In this document: positions 53,155 through 62,144 of the stretch, piece by piece | Layout: each line of letters starts with the position of its first letter | Position numbering within the stretch: the stretch's first letter is position 1 | Assembly: GCF_013032455.1 (NCBI RefSeq) | Contig: NZ_WQCF01000013.1 | Coordinates: 1-64,000 of the forward strand | Direction: 5' to 3' | Origin: Ruegeria atlantica | GTDB taxonomy: Bacteria > Pseudomonadota > Alphaproteobacteria > Rhodobacterales > Rhodobacteraceae | Length of the DNA: 64,000 nucleotides | Translations under genes and position numbers: made by a program | Notes under the pieces: generated by a model | What the model was told of the DNA's origin: nothing | What the model saw: only the letters and a program-made list of their open reading frames with translations | Databases searched by the model: none

Positions 53155-56048
53155 CAGGCCTGCTCCTTCTTTTCTTCTTCTTTCGACCCGTCCCGCAGTG
53201 GATTGATATCCATCGGGAACTCCTGTGCCATGCCGGGTTGCCACGCGAACCGCGACAAGCTGTCCAGCGCCAGCATGACCGCGCCCAAAACTGCAAGGAA
53301 CACTCCGGTGTCGAACAGTATGGCGGTGGCCCATTCGAACTCTTCCAGTGGTGGCCAGTGCAAATAGCCGAAATCACTGGTCAGGAACGGGCGTTCGTTA
53401 AACCATGCGCCCAGCCCTGTCGCGGCCGCGATCAGAACACCCCAGCCGATTGTGCCGTGATAGTAGAACCGCTGCCGCTCGATGGCCCAGGTGTAGCCGC
53501 TGGCCATGTATTGCATCAGGAACGCAATCGCCACAATCAGACCTGCGATGAACCCGCCGCCCGGCTGGTTGTGACCGCGGAAAAAGATGTAGGCGCCAAC
53601 CATGAGGGCGATCGGCATCATCACGCGAGTCGCGACCACCATCATCAACGGATGCGAGTCCCCCGATTGCGGCCAGTGCGGTTTGCGGTTCAGCAGATAG
53701 CCTCGGACATTGGTGCCCAGAACGGACTCGGTCAGGGCAAAGATGATCAGGGCGGCAATACCCAGAACGATGATCTCGCCAAAGGTATCAAAGCCCCGGA
53801 AATCGACCAGGATCACATTGACCACATTGGTGCCGCCGCCGCCTTTATACGAGTTCGCAAGGTGGAATTCCGAGATCGTCGGGAACGCAAAATCCCGCAG
53901 CATCAGCGCGTAGATCAATCCGCCGCTGCCAAGGCCCGCCACGACCGAGATTGCCGCATCACGCCAACGTCGCGCCGCGCTACTGTCCCAAGGCGTATCG
54001 GTGGGCAGGAAGTTCAACGAAAGCAACAGCAGGATCATTGTCACCACTTCGACCGAGATCTGTGTAAGCGCCAGATCCGGGGCCGAGAGGTAGTTAAACG
54101 CCATCGACACGATCAATCCGACCACGCCGATCAGCACCAGCGACAGCAGGCGATTGCGGTGGAACCACATGATCGCCAGCGTTGCGCCAACCAGACAGAT
54201 CCAGCCGATAAATGGGATGATCTGTATCGGCAAAGGTTCGCGGGTTACCGGGCCCATCGATCCGGTTGTGTAAGCGTAGTAGCCAAGCCCAATTGTGAAG
54301 GCGACCAGAATGATAGCATAGCGGCTGATCACGCCGTTATGCAGTGTATCAGTGACCCACCGGCTGAGTGTGGTCAGCGCGCCGATGATGGCCTCGAAGA
54401 TAACCTTCGCCTCGGGGCGCGGCAGGGCGTTCCATATATGTTCACCCCGACGATGCAATGCCAGTAGGAACAGGCCGCCCAGCGTAGCCACGATCGACAT
54501 ATACAGCGCGGGCGTGAAACCATGCCACAGTTTCAGCGAGTAGTAGGGCAGCTTCTCTCCGCCAATCACCGCGCTGGAAACGACTGCGACCAGAGGTCCG
54601 ACAATCGCTGCCGAATACAGGCCGATCAATACGACCAGCACCACAAGGAAAGCCGGGGCCAACCACAGACCAACGGGGGGATCATGCGGGTGGTGCGGAT
54701 AATCGTTGCGCTCTGGGCCAAGGAAGACGTGACTGACAAAGCGGAACGAATAGGCTGCTGAGAACACTGCGGCCAACAGGGCCAGACCCGGCACCAGATA
54801 ATGTGAATGCAGCCATGTAGTGTGAACCGTTTCCTCCAGCATCATCTCCTTGGACAAGAAGCCGTTTAGAGGCGGTAGGCCGGCCATAGACAGCGCGGCT
54901 ATGGTGCCAATGGTAAAGGTGATCGGCATCAGCTGACGCAATCCGCCCAGCCGCTTGATATCGCGCGTTCCGGCCTCGTGATCCACGATCCCGGCGGTCA
55001 TGAACAGCGCCGCCTTGAAGGTCGCGTGGTTGATGATGTGGAACACCGCAGCGACGGCGGCAATCTTGGTGCCAAAACCCAGCAGCATCGTCACCAGACC
55101 CAGATGCGACACGGTCGAAAACGCCAGCAGCGCCTTGAGGTCATCTTTGAACAGGGCAATGCATGCCCCAATCAACATGGTCACCAGGCCAGTGGTCGCG
55201 ACGATATAGAACCACGCATCGGTCCCCGCCAGAACCGGCCACATCCGCGCCATCAGAAACAGCCCGGCCTTCACCATCGTGGCCGAGTGCAGATAGGCCG
55301 AAACGGGTGTCGGCGCGGCCATTGCGTGCGGCAGCCAGAAGTGGAAAGGGAACTGCGCCGACTTGGCGAAACAGCCCAGCAGGATCAGGATCAACGCGGG
55401 CATGTAGTAGGGCGAAGCTTGGATCAGCTCTTTGTTCTGGAGAATGACGCTCAGGTCATAGGAACCTACGATGTTACCTAGAATCAGCATCCCAGCGATC
55501 ATTGCCAACCCGCCACCGCCAGTCACCGCCAGCGCCATACGCGCACCCTGTCGACCTTCGGGCAGGTGCTTCCAATAGCCGATCAGCAAGAATGAGCTAA
55601 GAGACGTAAGTTCCCAGAAGATAAGCAAAAGAAGGATGTTGTCAGACAGGACAATCCCGACCATCGCGCCCTGAAACAGCAGCAGATAGGTATAGAACTG
55701 CCCCATCGGATCCTCGCGCGACAGGTAGAAGCGGGCATAGAGGATGATCAGCAACCCGATTCCAAGGATCAAGAGCGCGAACAGGAACCCAAGACCGTCC
55801 AGCATAAAATTGGCATTCAGTCCCAGCGCGGGTATCCATTCGAACCGCGCCATGATCACGTCTCCGCGCATGACTGAAGGGATGTGAATCAACAATCCCA
55901 TAAGTGCCAGGAATGTGGTCAGTCCGGCAGCCGAGGCTGCAGCGTTTCGTCCTGCCCGGATCAATAGGGCTGGGAAAACAGCTCCGAGGAAGGGAAGGGC
56001 CGCGATGAGGAATAGGGACAAGTGCGATACTCCGGTCTGGGCGGTCAA
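53154..56048 (-). CDS. mnhA: fused Mrp antiporter subunits A and B
   Basis: The 964-residue protein joins MnhA (NuoL-like, about 1-790, with WELTSLSSFLLIGYW, KSAQFPFHFWLPHAMAAPTPVSAYLHSATMV in pieces, and FSTVSHLGLVTML) to an MnhB domain (about 800-964; FFRGHNQPGGGFIAGLIV). Fusion of A and B is typical of alphaproteobacterial group 2 Mrp operons. With mnhCDEFG it exports Na+ against H+, important for a marine cell. Both possible starts are TTG: 56048 (AGGA upstream) or 56021 (CGGAG upstream, giving MSLFLIAALPF, which fits the family better). Confidence 0.95.
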   Translation of the reverse strand: MTAQTGVSHLSLFLIAALPFLGAVFPALLIRAGRNAAASAAGLTTFLALMGLLIHIPSVMRGDVIMARFEWIPALGLNANFMLDGLGFLFALLILGIGLLIILYARFYLSREDPMGQFYTYLLLFQGAMVGIVLSDNILLLLIFWELTSLSSFLLIGYWKHLPEGRQGARMALAVTGGGGLAMIAGMLILGNIVGSYDLSVILQNKELIQASPYYMPALILILLGCFAKSAQFPFHFWLPHAMAAPTPVSAYLHSATMVKAGLFLMARMWPVLAGTDAWFYIVATTGLVTMLIGACIALFKDDLKALLAFSTVSHLGLVTMLLGFGTKIAAVAAVFHIINHATFKAALFMTAGIVDHEAGTRDIKRLGGLRQLMPITFTIGTIAALSMAGLPPLNGFLSKEMMLEETVHTTWLHSHYLVPGLALLAAVFSAAYSFRFVSHVFLGPERNDYPHHPHDPPVGLWLAPAFLVVLVVLIGLYSAAIVGPLVAVVSSAVIGGEKLPYYSLKLWHGFTPALYMSIVATLGGLFLLALHRRGEHIWNALPRPEAKVIFEAIIGALTTLSRWVTDTLHNGVISRYAIILVAFTIGLGYYAYTTGSMGPVTREPLPIQIIPFIGWICLVGATLAIMWFHRNRLLSLVLIGVVGLIVSMAFNYLSAPDLALTQISVEVVTMILLLLSLNFLPTDTPWDSSAARRWRDAAISVVAGLGSGGLIYALMLRDFAFPTISEFHLANSYKGGGGTNVVNVILVDFRGFDTFGEIIVLGIAALIIFALTESVLGTNVRGYLLNRKPHWPQSGDSHPLMMVVATRVMMPIALMVGAYIFFRGHNQPGGGFIAGLIVAIAFLMQYMASGYTWAIERQRFYYHGTIGWGVLIAAATGLGAWFNERPFLTSDFGYLHWPPLEEFEWATAILFDTGVFLAVLGAVMLALDSLSRFAWQPGMAQEFPMDINPLRDGSKEEEKKEQA

Positions 56049-56245
56049 AAGTAGTCCTGATTTTGTAAGGATAATTTTCTAACTGTCCAGCTTTTGCAAG
56101 TTTTTAGCTCTGATTTAAGGTGACAAGGACACAAGTTCGTATGGTGAGAAAGAATGACGCGAACTTGATCTGTGGATCGAATTTCTGCACAGCGACGCCT
56201 TGTCTATTGTGATAAAATCGATCCGTCGGCGCAGGAGGTGACTGT

Positions 56246-56719
56246 ATGGCGGACAAGTTGAACCGAACTCGAAGATGGGTTTTGTTAGGCGGGGGCGCTG
56301 CCATCGCCGTCGGGTTCGCCATTCGAGAGTACCGACTGATCCCACAGGACTATGCTGGCGGTCAAATAAGCGTAGCGGAGGCGCATGAACTGGCGCTGTC
56401 AGGTGATATCCTGTTGGTGGATATTCGCACTCCGCGTGAATGGAGGGCGACCGGGATCGGCGACGGAGCGCAGCCTTTGGACATGCGCCGCGAGGATTTT
56501 GAGCAGGCGTTGACGCGATTAACCAATGGCGACCGAGGCGCCCCCGTGGCGTTAATCTGTGCTCGTGGTGTGCGATCGGCGCGGCTGAGTAACAGGTTGA
56601 CCGAGGCAGGGTTCACACACATCATCGACGTGCCCGAGGGCATGCTGGGTTCGGCCGCAGGGCCGGGATGGGTGCGCGCCGGGTTGCCGGTTCAATACAA
56701 TACAGGAGAGGCAGGATGA
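56246..56719 (+). CDS. membrane-anchored rhodanese-domain protein
   Basis: The 157-residue protein has a basic start and an N-terminal transmembrane or signal-anchor helix (about 11-27, WVLLGGGAAIAVGFAI), then a periplasmic rhodanese domain with VDIRTPREWRATG and active loop CARGVRSA containing the catalytic Cys. Sulfur carrier or thiol redox roles are possible. GGAGGT precedes the ATG at 56246. It overlaps the esterase gene by ATGA. Confidence 0.88.
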   Translation: MADKLNRTRRWVLLGGGAAIAVGFAIREYRLIPQDYAGGQISVAEAHELALSGDILLVDIRTPREWRATGIGDGAQPLDMRREDFEQALTRLTNGDRGAPVALICARGVRSARLSNRLTEAGFTHIIDVPEGMLGSAAGPGWVRAGLPVQYNTGEAG

Positions 56720-57531
56720 TCCGTGCATTTGCCTTGGCGACAGGGCTGGCGCTGGTGGGGCAGGCAGGTTTTGCCGCTTGTGCCGATCAGGAGGACAAAT
56801 GCGAAACCGAAATGGGCGGGTATCATATCGAACTGCCCGAGGCTGAGAACCCGCCACTGGTGGTGTTCCTGCATGGGTACGGTGGTACGGCGACTGGTAC
56901 ACTTAAGAACCGTAACATGGTCGAGCCGTTGCTGGCGCGGGGCTACGCGGTGATGGCCCCTGAGGGGTCGGATCGGAATGGCCGTAAAAGCTGGAACTTC
57001 TTCCCCGGATGGGAGGGGCGAGACGAACCCGCATTCCTGACCGAAGCGGTGCAGGATGCCTCGGCTCGGTTTGGGGTAGATGCGGATCGCGTGGTGCTGG
57101 GCGGTTTCTCTGCCGGAGCGTTCATGGTCTACTATCTGGCCTGTGCCGCACCAGAGACATTCTCGGCCTATGTCCCCGTGTCAGGTGGTTTTTGGCGTCC
57201 ACACCCGGAAACTTGTGATGGCCCTGTGCGGATGTTCCACACTCATGGCTGGACTGACAATGTTGTTCCACTGGAAGGGCGTATTCTGGGCGGAGGTCGG
57301 TTCCATCAGGGCGATATCTTTGCCGGGCTGGAAATCTGGCGTGTAGCCAACGAATGCGCAGACACAAAGCCCAGCGGGTTTTCAAACACGGGCACGTTCA
57401 TGCGGCGGTATTGGGCCGGATGCGCGGAGGGCAGCGCGTTGGAATTCGCGCTGTTTCCTGGCGGGCACAATGTGCCCAAAGGGTGGGCGGACATGATGGT
57501 GGACTGGTACGAAGGCCTGCCGGGTGGGTGA
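56716..57531 (+). CDS. secreted PHB-depolymerase/LpqC-like esterase
   Basis: This 271-residue alpha/beta hydrolase has a signal peptide (MIRAFALATGLALVGQAGFAA) and the polyhydroxybutyrate depolymerase-like pattern VVFLHGYGGTATG, nucleophile GGFSAGAFMVYYLAC and C-terminal His in FPGGHNVPKGW. Six Cys may form disulfides. It likely cleaves polyester or feruloyl-type esters outside the cytoplasm. Its start overlaps the rhodanese stop, and its stop abuts the convergent opgH stop without a gap. Confidence 0.9.
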   Translation: MIRAFALATGLALVGQAGFAACADQEDKCETEMGGYHIELPEAENPPLVVFLHGYGGTATGTLKNRNMVEPLLARGYAVMAPEGSDRNGRKSWNFFPGWEGRDEPAFLTEAVQDASARFGVDADRVVLGGFSAGAFMVYYLACAAPETFSAYVPVSGGFWRPHPETCDGPVRMFHTHGWTDNVVPLEGRILGGGRFHQGDIFAGLEIWRVANECADTKPSGFSNTGTFMRRYWAGCAEGSALEFALFPGGHNVPKGWADMMVDWYEGLPGG

Positions 57532-59400
57532 TCACTCGGCAGGTGTCATAACGCCTTTACCTTCGATCACACGCTTCAGCTCATCCCGATGGCGGCGGGC
57601 CGAGCGGGTAATGGCGGGTTCGTGGAAATCTTCCTTCATCCCAACCATGCGGCGGGCGGCGCCAGCCGATACACCACTCAGCGCGGACAGCGGAATTGCC
57701 AGGGCAAGACTAATGGCGATCGGAGCCAACCAGATCGACACGAGGCCGTAAAGGATACCAACACTCAGCGCGAGGCCGCTAATGGTTTCCAGCGTGTGGC
57801 ACAGGATCAGTGTCTTCAGGCCATAGGTTCCGCCATCGCGTGCTTGCGGGGACCAGCCCTTTTGAAGGCCCAGAGCGGTACGGAAAACCGCAATCATCTG
57901 TTGCACCATCAGGATAGGGGCATAGAGGATCGACAGGATAACCTCGGCCAAAAAGGACGTCAGAAATTTTGACCCGCCGCCGAAGTCCGAGTAGCGTACT
58001 CCGCTGAGGGGTAGGGCCAGAACACCCAGCACTTTGGGTGCAAGCAACATCGCGTACATTACCAGAATGATCAGCACGTGACGGGTTTCCGTCATCTCGG
58101 GCCATTGCGGGAACAGCGGGTTGTCGGGGCTGAAATAATGAAGGACCGAGGCGTCTTCACCTTGACCGATCAGCGCCCACATCACCAACAGCGCAAACCA
58201 CAGTGGCGACATCAGATAGCCCACCGCACCGTGGAACATATGAAAGCGCGACACAGCACGGAAACCCGTCGAGCCTAGCAGTTTGAGGTGCTGCAGATTT
58301 CCCTGACACCAACGGCGATCCCGCAATGCGTGATCAATCAATGTGGGTGGGGTTTCCTCGTACGAACCACGGATGCGTGGCAAGAACCGTACAGCCCAGC
58401 CAGCGCGGCGCAGCAATCCAGCCTCGACGAAATCGTGGCTCATGATCAGTTTTTCCTGACCATTGAGAGCCCGCAGTTTCGGAAGGCCCGCGCTTGAGGC
58501 AAAAGCCTTTGTTCTGATGATAGCGTTGTGACCCCAATAATTGCCTTCCTGCCCGCACCAGCGCGCCAGACCTTCGGCAAAGGCGATGCCGTAGACGCCG
58601 TTGGCAAACTGCTGCATCCGGGCAAAGACCGACTGTGCGCCGATCAGTTGCGGATAGCTTTGGATCAGGCCCGCACCGGGATCGCGTGCCAGCGAATCCG
58701 TCAGGCGCATGATGGCACGGCCCGTCATCAGACTGTCGGCATCCATCACCAGCATCGCATCCCAATCTGCGCCCCAGCGGCTGACCCAGTCGGCGATATT
58801 ACCCACTTTGCGGTCGGTGTTTTCCTCGCGGCGGCGGTAATACAATTCCAGACCGGGGGCGAGGGTTGTGCGCAGCGCCTCGATGCTCGCCTGTTCCTGT
58901 GCTGCGATCTCTGGGTCGCGGGTGTCGGACAGGATAAACATGGCATAGTGGTGCCGACCGCTTCGTGCTTGCAAGTCTTCAAGCATCGTACGGGCATTGC
59001 CCAGCACGTTCCAAGGCACCTCGTTATAGACGGGCATCAGAAGCGCCACGCGCAAAGGCTGCGGTCGCCCTTCGCGTTTCGGCTGTTCCTGCCGTGACAG
59101 GGACACCATGCCCAACAGCACGGTACAAACCGTGAAGGAAATCCAGAAGAAGTTGAACGAGATCAGCGCCAGCAGGATGGCTTCGATCAGGTTGATACCT
59201 TCGGCCCCGAACCAGTCGGTCATCACCCACAGCAAGCCCAGCGTGGCCGCCATCGCGGGTGAAAACGCCAGAGCGCGCCAAAATCCGGCTGAGGGGTGCT
59301 TGCCATGCGGCACTTGTGCATCCCGAAAATCCGCACGAAAGTCCTGTGCGGGCATAGCCAGAGGAGCCTCGGGCGGCATGATATGCAGATCCTGGGTCAT
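57532..59400 (-). CDS. opgH: glucan biosynthesis glucosyltransferase H
   Basis: The 622-residue inner-membrane GT2 enzyme polymerises beta-1,2-linked glucose from UDP-glucose for osmoregulated periplasmic glucans. GT2 motifs are LLMPVYNEVP, MDADSLMTGRAIM, and RDRRWCQGNLQH (QxxRW-like). About six or more transmembrane helices flank the catalytic domain. Start 59400 chosen since it makes an ATGA overlap with opgG; the frame extends 7 codons further. Somewhat shorter than the ~850-residue E. coli protein, as usual in alphaproteobacteria. Confidence 0.95.
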   Translation of the reverse strand: MTQDLHIMPPEAPLAMPAQDFRADFRDAQVPHGKHPSAGFWRALAFSPAMAATLGLLWVMTDWFGAEGINLIEAILLALISFNFFWISFTVCTVLLGMVSLSRQEQPKREGRPQPLRVALLMPVYNEVPWNVLGNARTMLEDLQARSGRHHYAMFILSDTRDPEIAAQEQASIEALRTTLAPGLELYYRRREENTDRKVGNIADWVSRWGADWDAMLVMDADSLMTGRAIMRLTDSLARDPGAGLIQSYPQLIGAQSVFARMQQFANGVYGIAFAEGLARWCGQEGNYWGHNAIIRTKAFASSAGLPKLRALNGQEKLIMSHDFVEAGLLRRAGWAVRFLPRIRGSYEETPPTLIDHALRDRRWCQGNLQHLKLLGSTGFRAVSRFHMFHGAVGYLMSPLWFALLVMWALIGQGEDASVLHYFSPDNPLFPQWPEMTETRHVLIILVMYAMLLAPKVLGVLALPLSGVRYSDFGGGSKFLTSFLAEVILSILYAPILMVQQMIAVFRTALGLQKGWSPQARDGGTYGLKTLILCHTLETISGLALSVGILYGLVSIWLAPIAISLALAIPLSALSGVSAGAARRMVGMKEDFHEPAITRSARRHRDELKRVIEGKGVMTPAE

Positions 59401-60896
59401 GCAGTCCATCGGTATAGCCAAACCTCAGAGGCTGGCTGCTTGTCCTTCAGCAACTGCGCGCGCAGTTCCACGTGATTGCGCTCGCCCGGTTGGAAGGAGA
59501 ACGCCAGCCGCAGACCGCCAGTATCAGGATTGCGCTGCAGCACGCCGTCGGAGGTTTCGGCATGGGGAGAGTCGACAAAAATGGTCATCGCCTCTGGGTC
59601 GTCGAAAAGATCAGAGGCTTCAAAGTCGATGACGGCCAGACGGCCTTCGCCAAAGGTGTTGTCGCCCATCGCCGTGCTGATCACGCGCGGCATCGGCGTG
59701 CGCTGCGGCTCGTCGCCCCAGATCAGGCGATAAGACAGGTCAACCTGACTGCCGGCTGCATAAGGCTCAGCCGGACGCCAATAGGCGACAATGTTGTCAT
59801 AGATTTCCTGATCCGCGGGAATCTCGACCAGCGTGACCGTGCCTTTGCCCCAGTCGCCGTTGGGCTCGACCCACAGTCCGGGGCGTTTGTGATAATTTGC
59901 CTCAAGGTCTGCATAGTCCGAGAATTCGCGTTTCCGCTGCATCAGGCCAAAGCCACGCGGATTCATGTCGACGAAGGACGAAATCTGCAGCCGCGTCGGG
60001 TTGGCCAATGGTCGCCATAGGACTTCTCCAGCGCCATTGCGGATCAGCAGACCATCGCTGTCGTGGACGGCGGGTCGGAAATCATCGAACCGGCTGTGAT
60101 TGGTCTGGTCGAACAGGAACATCGAGGTGCCGGGCGCGATGCCCACATGGGTCAGTTCTTCGCGCGGGAATAGTGTGGCTTCGATGTCCATCACACAATC
60201 CGCGCCTGCGGTGACATTGAACCGATAGGCACCGGTAACGCTGGGACTGTCCATCAGGGCATGGACCACCATGTCACGCTGGCCGGGTTTGGGGCGTTCT
60301 AGCCAGAAACGGATGAATTCAGGGAACTCCTCACCATCCGGATCGCCGGTTTTCAGGGCCAGACCGCGGGCTGACAGGCCGTAAACCTCGTGCAGGCCGA
60401 TGGCGCGGAAATAGCTGGCACCCTGCCAGACGCAGAACTCATCGGTCTTGCCAGGACGGTGCATCTCGGTGCGCAGGCGCAATCCGGAAAAGCCCAGCGT
60501 GTCGTCGATCGGCAGCTCCGGTACATCCTCGGACTTGTCAAACATGCTCAGATCAAACGCGACCGGAGTAGCGTATCCGTTTTCGACCGTCGACACCTTA
60601 ACGGTACGCGGGAAGTACAGTCCAGGCGTGAAGAAATCGATGTTGAAGGGCGTCTCGGTCTCATACCACAACGCGCGATCCAGACGGAAACGGATCGAGC
60701 GGTATTGCTGATAGGTCAGATCCTGCCATTCCTGTGGCACCATCTCGCGTTCGGCATAGGGGCGGCTGGCCAGATCCCGGGCCAATGCGATCACGTCGTT
60801 GCGGTCAAACGGAGTTTCCCCGCCGGTAGCAAATGTGGCCGGCGCGAAGGCAAGCGCAGAGGTCGAGGCCAAAAATGCGCGACGTGTAAAATTCAT
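59397..60896 (-). CDS. opgG: periplasmic glucan biosynthesis protein G
   Basis: The 499-residue periplasmic protein has a twin-arginine signal (MNFTRRAFLASTSALAFAPATFA) and the OpgG beta-sandwich segments YRSIRFRLDRALWY, GLSARGLALKTGDPDGEEFPEFIRFWLERP in pieces, and ASYFRAIG. OpgG/OpgD proteins act on the nascent glucan backbone. ATG at 60896 with GGAAGG 7 bases upstream; a TTG at 60911 is less likely. ATGA overlaps with both opgC and opgH. Confidence 0.95.
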   Translation of the reverse strand: MNFTRRAFLASTSALAFAPATFATGGETPFDRNDVIALARDLASRPYAEREMVPQEWQDLTYQQYRSIRFRLDRALWYETETPFNIDFFTPGLYFPRTVKVSTVENGYATPVAFDLSMFDKSEDVPELPIDDTLGFSGLRLRTEMHRPGKTDEFCVWQGASYFRAIGLHEVYGLSARGLALKTGDPDGEEFPEFIRFWLERPKPGQRDMVVHALMDSPSVTGAYRFNVTAGADCVMDIEATLFPREELTHVGIAPGTSMFLFDQTNHSRFDDFRPAVHDSDGLLIRNGAGEVLWRPLANPTRLQISSFVDMNPRGFGLMQRKREFSDYADLEANYHKRPGLWVEPNGDWGKGTVTLVEIPADQEIYDNIVAYWRPAEPYAAGSQVDLSYRLIWGDEPQRTPMPRVISTAMGDNTFGEGRLAVIDFEASDLFDDPEAMTIFVDSPHAETSDGVLQRNPDTGGLRLAFSFQPGERNHVELRAQLLKDKQPASEVWLYRWTA

Positions 60897-62110
60897 TTCT
60901 TTGCCTTCCAAGGTTGTGACTTAAACCAAGCGGCCATGTATGCCACGCCGATGATCATCGCAAAGCCAATCATGTTAGCGATGAACACACTGGCAACATC
61001 CCGCCCACTCAGGTCCAGTCCGACGCCGATAAGCCGTGCTGCTGCCATGGAAAATACGAATACCACCAGCGATTGTTGTCCAACCTTGGTGATAACGGTC
61101 AGCAGGAATTGCCAGACTTTGGCCGCCGCGCCGTGACCGGTGGCGATCAGGCGATGGCCGTGCTCACCGGCGACAACCCAACCCAGATAGGCCAGCGACA
61201 GGAAGTGCAGGTAACGGAACAGGCCGAAGTCGGTCTTGTCGCGGAATTCTTTCGTAATGGGCCAGACCTTACGGATTTCTTCGGCCAGATCGGGGGCCGC
61301 AGCATTGATCCAGCTAAATACTTTCCACGAGCCAAATGGCATCGATAAAATCAGAAACAGCGCGGCCGCCCAGATCAGGGCCTTGGACACCGGCGGCGCG
61401 GGAATCCAGCCGCGCATGAAGGCAAAGCCGGTGAAGAACAGCAACTGCCAGCCAAAGGGGTTAAAGAACCACTGACGGTCAGACCAAGGCTCGGCCGGAA
61501 GGTCCAGAACATCGGTCTGCGCCACCAGCCACAGCGTGATCGATGCCAAGGCCACAGCCCAGAACCCGATCCGAGACAACCCCATGACCAGCGGCATCAT
61601 CGCCAATACCACCAGATACATCGGCAGGATGTCAAAGTAGTTCGGCACATAAGTCAGCGTGAACAGCCCCACGATCTGTGGCGCAGGATCGTTGAAAAAA
61701 TGCTGTAGATTCAGGGACGAGATGTAGGTCTTCTCGAATAGCCCGCTCTGATCCAGTGCGGCCATGGTCATGGCAACAAAGAAGAACAGCCCGATATGCG
61801 CCCAGTAGACTTGCCAGATGCGGAAGGCGACACGGGCCGTGCCCATCCACCAGCCTTTGCGCAGAAACGCCCCGCCGAATGCAATGGCTGATGCCATGCC
61901 CGAGCAGAACACGAAAATCTCGGTGGCATCCGAAAATCCGAAGCGGGCCGGTATCCACTTGGCCCACGGGTCGTTGGGGATATGCGCGATCAGAATGATA
62001 AACATCGCGATACCGCGATAGAAATCCAAGCGCGGATCGCGCACACGGGCAGGGGCGGCCGTCGAGGCCGCCACCGGCGCAAAATCAGAAGCGGGCGATG
62101 CAGTCGCCAT
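60893..62110 (-). CDS. opgC: OpgC-type glucan succinyl/acyltransferase
   Basis: The 405-residue membrane protein has about ten transmembrane helices and the OpgC start pattern RLDFYRGIAMFIILIAHIPND and ATEIFVFCSGMASAIAFGG. OpgC family proteins add succinyl groups to periplasmic glucans, giving them negative charge. It is first of the opgC-opgG-opgH operon; only 34 bases separate it from the end of the TPR gene upstream. Confidence 0.94.
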   Translation of the reverse strand: MATASPASDFAPVAASTAAPARVRDPRLDFYRGIAMFIILIAHIPNDPWAKWIPARFGFSDATEIFVFCSGMASAIAFGGAFLRKGWWMGTARVAFRIWQVYWAHIGLFFFVAMTMAALDQSGLFEKTYISSLNLQHFFNDPAPQIVGLFTLTYVPNYFDILPMYLVVLAMMPLVMGLSRIGFWAVALASITLWLVAQTDVLDLPAEPWSDRQWFFNPFGWQLLFFTGFAFMRGWIPAPPVSKALIWAAALFLILSMPFGSWKVFSWINAAAPDLAEEIRKVWPITKEFRDKTDFGLFRYLHFLSLAYLGWVVAGEHGHRLIATGHGAAAKVWQFLLTVITKVGQQSLVVFVFSMAAARLIGVGLDLSGRDVASVFIANMIGFAMIIGVAYMAAWFKSQPWKAKK

Positions 62111-62144
62111 ACGTATTCTGTCCTTCTGTGGTCTTTTTATTTTG

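Noticed and set aside
53238..54467. 409-codon plus-strand frame opposite mnhA
   Set aside because: Antisense shadow of a strongly conserved membrane protein; its product is a His/Arg/Gln-rich chain without structure.
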